From: Eledone cirrhosa | Lineage: Eukaryota > Mollusca > Cephalopoda > Octopoda > Eledonidae | Reading direction: 5' to 3' | Length of the DNA: 64,000 nucleotides | Assembly (NCBI GenBank): GCA_964016885.1 | Contig: OZ024759.1 | Coordinates: 3,015,285 to 3,079,284 of the forward strand | In this document: positions 61,353 to 64,000 of the stretch, piece after piece | How positions within the stretch are numbered: position 1 is the stretch's first letter | How the letters are laid out: each line of letters begins with the position of its first letter | Program-made: the position numbers and the translations under genes | The notes under the pieces: generated by a model | What the model saw: the letters and a program-made list of their open reading frames with translations, nothing else | Database searches by the model: none | Told to the model about the DNA's origin: nothing

Positions 61353-61560
61353 TGTGAGTGAAAATTGGAGAGAAAAGAGGTATAAGTGTGAAACAAGGAG
61401 GAGATAACCTTGGCACGACTGATTACCCACAATACACTGCTTCTTCGGTGAACAGTCAATAAAAGTTCCGTTTAAAATTACATCTGACAATAGCAAAGAT
61501 TACCTGGTCAGCGATTTTTTGTTTTAAGGGTTTATGTAATCGATTTTCCCCTTCCCACAA
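61353..61560 (-). promoter_or_regulatory. 5' untranslated region and presumed promoter of ATP5F1E
   Basis: This is the only sequence between the ATG and the LINE fragment starting near 61,570, so the core promoter should lie in or near it. No TATA box is evident in the expected place. The transcribed-strand sequence nearest the ATG is pyrimidine-rich. The transcription start cannot be fixed from sequence alone. Confidence 0.4.
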
Positions 61561-61569
61561 ATTATTGGC

Positions 61570-62300
61570 TTTGTGTCTGCATTTGAAATGAATATTATTG
61601 TGTTGGCTTGTCTAAAAATAATATTAGACTCCACTGCGAAAACTGAGACACTCATCCTCTCAAGTAAGCCTGCACAGTGCACTCTACATGTAAATAGACG
61701 TACCACTGAAGCAGGTAGAGAAGTTCAAGTATCTTGGGGCCGTGTTCACGACTGATGGAAAGCAGGAGGCTGCATTAAGTGCAAAAATTGCAAAAGCTGG
61801 TGCAGTAATGCGCCAGCTTCGGCGTTCAGTAATCAAAAGAAGTGAGGTAGGTGTAAAAGTCAAACTAGCTATCTTCAATTCAGCCGAAATGAGATTTCCT
61901 CGAAGGGTCTTTGGAGTAACGTTACTCGATTGAGTGCGTAACTCAGAGATCAGAGAGTTACTCCAGGTGGAGCAGCTACTTTTCTAAATTGAAAGATCAC
62001 AACTCCGATACTATGGACATGTGGTTAGAATGTATCAGGAAAGAATCGCTGGACAGATTTTACGGATAAAACCAACTAGGAGGAGACCCAGGAGTAGACC
62101 CTGAACATGATGGTTGGATAACATATATGAGCTTGGCTGGTCTTGCTTGGGGATCCAGCCGGATCAGTCGGAGATGGTTGCTTCTGACAGGACCTACTGG
62201 AAGGAGAGTTTGAGGACTCTGTCCCCATGACCCCCTCAGGAATAAGGGAGCAAAGAAGACACCACTGCTCCTTGACCACTGCTCCTTGTGGGGTGTGATT
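61570..62300 (+). mobile_element. LINE family B: C-terminal reverse transcriptase region, decayed
   Basis: Plus-strand translation shows, with frameshifts, SSKPAQCTLHVN (about 61,660-61,695), VEKFKYLGAVFTTDGK (61,707-61,755), KIAKAGAVMRQLRRSV, RRVFGVTL, SQLRYYGHVVRMYQERIAGQ (about 61,995-62,055) and a terminal RRPRSRP segment. This is the standard C-terminal order of a common animal LINE type. A frameshift lies near 61,715 and a stop follows GVTLLD at 61,933. About 27 residues, including the expected GHE-SW motif, are missing between AIFNS and EMRF near 61,883. Dead copy, 5'-truncated, lying about 220 bp upstream of the ATP5F1E start codon in opposite orientation. Confidence 0.82.
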
Positions 62301-62510
62301 GCGTGTCTGAGTCATCGCCCACCCCTTTTTTCTTTCTTTTTTTTAGTATTCTTCATACTGAGGTCGATTCTTCCTGTATATCTCTTTCTCATTTATTTTC
62401 TCTCACTCTGTGCTATAGTCCTGGAGAGGAGATGGGCTCTGCCAGTTTTTTTTAAATGCCCAAGAAACGCCGTATGTTAACATGGCGCCCCTACCATTTC
62501 CTAACAAGTT
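62301..62510. other. T-rich flank after LINE B, nothing recognised
   Basis: Just before this stretch ACCACTGCTCCTTG occurs twice in tandem (about 62,259-62,288). The stretch itself is pyrimidine-rich and then shows no recognisable element; it may be the LINE 3' untranslated region. Confidence 0.4.
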
Positions 62511-62512
62511 AC

Positions 62513-62675
62513 GGATCCATACTATACCATACCATATATTTATACAGTCTTATACACTCACTATACTATACCATATATATACACAGTCTTATACACACAC
62601 TATACTATACCATATATATATAGTCTTATACACTCACTATACCATATAAATACACAGTCTTATACACTCATTAAA
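62513..62675. repeat. 34-39 bp minisatellite, about 4 copies
   Basis: Units contain CAGTCTTATACACTCACTAT and ACCATATATAT. (C/T)AGTCTT recurs at 62,545, 62,584, 62,621 and 62,655, so the period drifts from 39 to 34 bp. Confidence 0.88.
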
Positions 62676-62676
62676 T

Positions 62677-63025
62677 TGTGTTTCATCATCATCATTTTAC
62701 GTCTGCTTTTCCCTGCTTGCAAGGGTGGGATGGGAACTGATTCTGGCTGGGATTCTACAGTTGGATGCCCTTCCTAACACCAACCTCATTTACAGTGAGT
62801 GCTGGCTGCTTTTTTGCTGTGGCACCTCCACAACCACTTTGCCATGGAATGATATGGACTCCAGTCCCTATCATCTCATTTCTACAGCTGAGTGAACTGG
62901 AGCAATGTGAAATAAAGTGTCTTGCTCAAGGAAACAACACATCACCTAGTCTGAGAATTGAACTCACAACCTTTCGATTGCAAGCCCAATGCTCTAACCA
63001 CTAAGCCATGTGCCTCCATGTGTTT
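62677..63025 (-). mobile_element. tRNA-derived SINE with candidate target-site duplication
   Basis: The element body is 62,684-63,018, read on the minus strand. It begins GGAGGCACATGGCTTAGTGG (A-box-like), continues TTAGAGCATTGGGCTTGCAA and GTTGTGAGTTCAATTCTC (B-box-like). A body containing TTGAGCAAGACACTTTATTT follows, then a tail region with AGGAAGGGCATCCAACTGTA and a terminal GATGATGATGA run. TGTGTTT flanks both ends (62,677-62,683 and 63,019-63,025) and is a candidate 7-bp target-site duplication. The tRNA-like stems are imperfect, so this is a SINE and not a working tRNA gene. The tail matches the LINE A 3' region. Confidence 0.83.
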
Positions 63026-63890
63026 ATCTATAAAAATGGACTGGCAACTCAAGCTGGCTGTGGACAAGTGTACCACCATGCATTTTTGGAGGAAAAACCC
63101 AGCTTTCACATATTCTCTCCACAACACCAATCTCAAGAAGTCTTCTGCTGAACATGACCTGGGCATTATTGTCAGCAGTGATTTGCGTTGGACAAAGCAC
63201 ATCTCTAAAATTGTCAAGAAAGCCGAGGGTGTTTTGGCATCACTCAGCAAGACCTTTCTCAGCTGCTCTCCAGCTATCTATTTAAAGCTGTATATATCTA
63301 TGGTGCGGCCACACTTAGAATTTGCATCACCAGTCTGGAACCCCTACCTAGCTCGACCTCCTGGAAACTGTTCAGAGACGCGCATCAAGCATCTACCATA
63401 CTCTGAACACCTTGCTTCCCTGGGCATGGATATATTAAAGCTCTGACATCTGGCAACTGACTTGGTAGACACACACAAGATTATTAACCATCTTGCCAAC
63501 AACAACCCTGAGCACCTTTTTGATTTCCATGTGTCTCACCTGTGGACATGCCTACAAAGTCAGAAAACAGCACAGCCCCACGACTTTTGGAAACATTTTT
63601 CCACACTCAGAGTTGTTGAAGCATTGAACAAATTACCTGCATCAGTTGTTAGCTGTCGGGACACTGCATCCTTCAAAACTTCCATACTTCTCGAAATTCG
63701 CCAACACTACACCTGATATTCGATATTCCCCCTCCATACACACGCATGCATCTATCTGTGTGTATATCATGACTCATACACTGTTCACTTTACTGACATT
63801 TGTACATATTTCTATGTACTATAGATGCACCTTTGATGAGTTGTAGTGCACCTGAGCACAGTACACAGTAATTTTTATTATAAATAAAAT
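63026..63890 (+). mobile_element. LINE family C: C-terminal reverse transcriptase region and 3' tail
   Basis: The stretch 63,034-63,446 encodes LKLAVDKCTTMHF, DLGIIVSSDLRWTKHI and YISMVRPHLEFASPVWNPYL, the RT thumb and C-terminal motifs of CR1/L2/Jockey-like LINEs. The frame breaks between 63,446 and 63,462. It continues at 63,462-63,716 with TYKIIN-like and RVVEALNKLPASVV motifs, the usual end of the protein. Stop at 63,714-63,716, then a 3' untranslated region ending TTGTAGTGCACCTGAGCACA with an AT-rich tail at about 63,890. The RT core and endonuclease are missing (5' truncation, or cut by the SINE at 63,018). The clade is not settled. Confidence 0.82.
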
Positions 63891-64000
63891 GTTATTGAAT
63901 TAGTGAATAATTTTAACAATAACGAGAAAACAAGGGAAATAACTCTAAGTTACCAAATCCGAGCCACTGATCCCGTTGTATTTAAATATTGACCCTTAAC
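63891..64000. other. Window end, nothing recognised
   Basis: A short AT-rich stretch after the LINE tail. No feature can be supported. Confidence 0.5.

Noticed and set aside
62940..63018. tRNA gene on the minus strand
   Set aside because: A- and B-box-like sequences are present, but the stems are imperfect and the sequence continues into a SINE body and GAT-rich tail.
63840..63875. Satellite derived from the LINE C tail (shared GTGTACTGT on opposite strands)
   Set aside because: Only nine bases agree, which is expected by chance in this much sequence.

Overview
The window looks like nuclear DNA of a cephalopod mollusc, most likely an octopod. The evidence is a spliced animal nuclear gene (mitochondrial ATP synthase epsilon subunit), several decayed LINE retrotransposons, and a tRNA-derived SINE ending in the 'lower-case' tail motif around CCATGCTAGCATGG followed by GATGAT repeats, which I associate with octopus interspersed repeats. 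The species call is inference from memory of repeat families and was not searched.

Bases 1 to about 52,907 (83% of the window) are one uninterrupted tandem array of a 30-bp satellite, roughly 1,760 monomers, open at the left edge of the window. It has several layers of higher-order structure: 33-monomer (990-bp) repeats at the left end, two apparently identical tandem copies of a 5,713-bp unit (5,341-16,766), two tandem copies of a 2,730-bp unit (23,951-29,410), two tandem copies of a 3.2-kb unit (46,261-52,604), and short 23-bp 'slip' monomers at 34 places. At the right edge the slip monomers have become part of a young 83-bp unit (30+30+23). Because 30 is divisible by 3 and the consensus lacks stops in one forward and two reverse frames, the array is full of long artificial open frames of decapeptide repeats. 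I do not call these genes.

From 52.9 to 61.6 kb lies the only real gene I found: ATP5F1E (ATP synthase F1 epsilon), minus strand, three coding exons (61,321-61,352; 57,369-57,499; 54,607-54,629) encoding 61 residues, with good splice sites, a stop codon and an AATAAA signal at 54,531-54,536. It is transcribed toward the satellite and ends about 1.6 kb from it. Its introns are packed with minisatellites (72, 23, 32 and 50 bp), microsatellites, a long inverted repeat and LINE/SINE debris.

From 61.6 to 64 kb are two further decayed LINE fragments on the plus strand and a nearly complete tRNA-derived SINE on the minus strand with a candidate 7-bp target-site duplication. The SINE tail matches the 3' region of a LINE family present at 53.5 kb, a LINE-SINE partnership visible within the window. 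No rRNA, functional tRNA, CRISPR or prokaryotic feature was seen.
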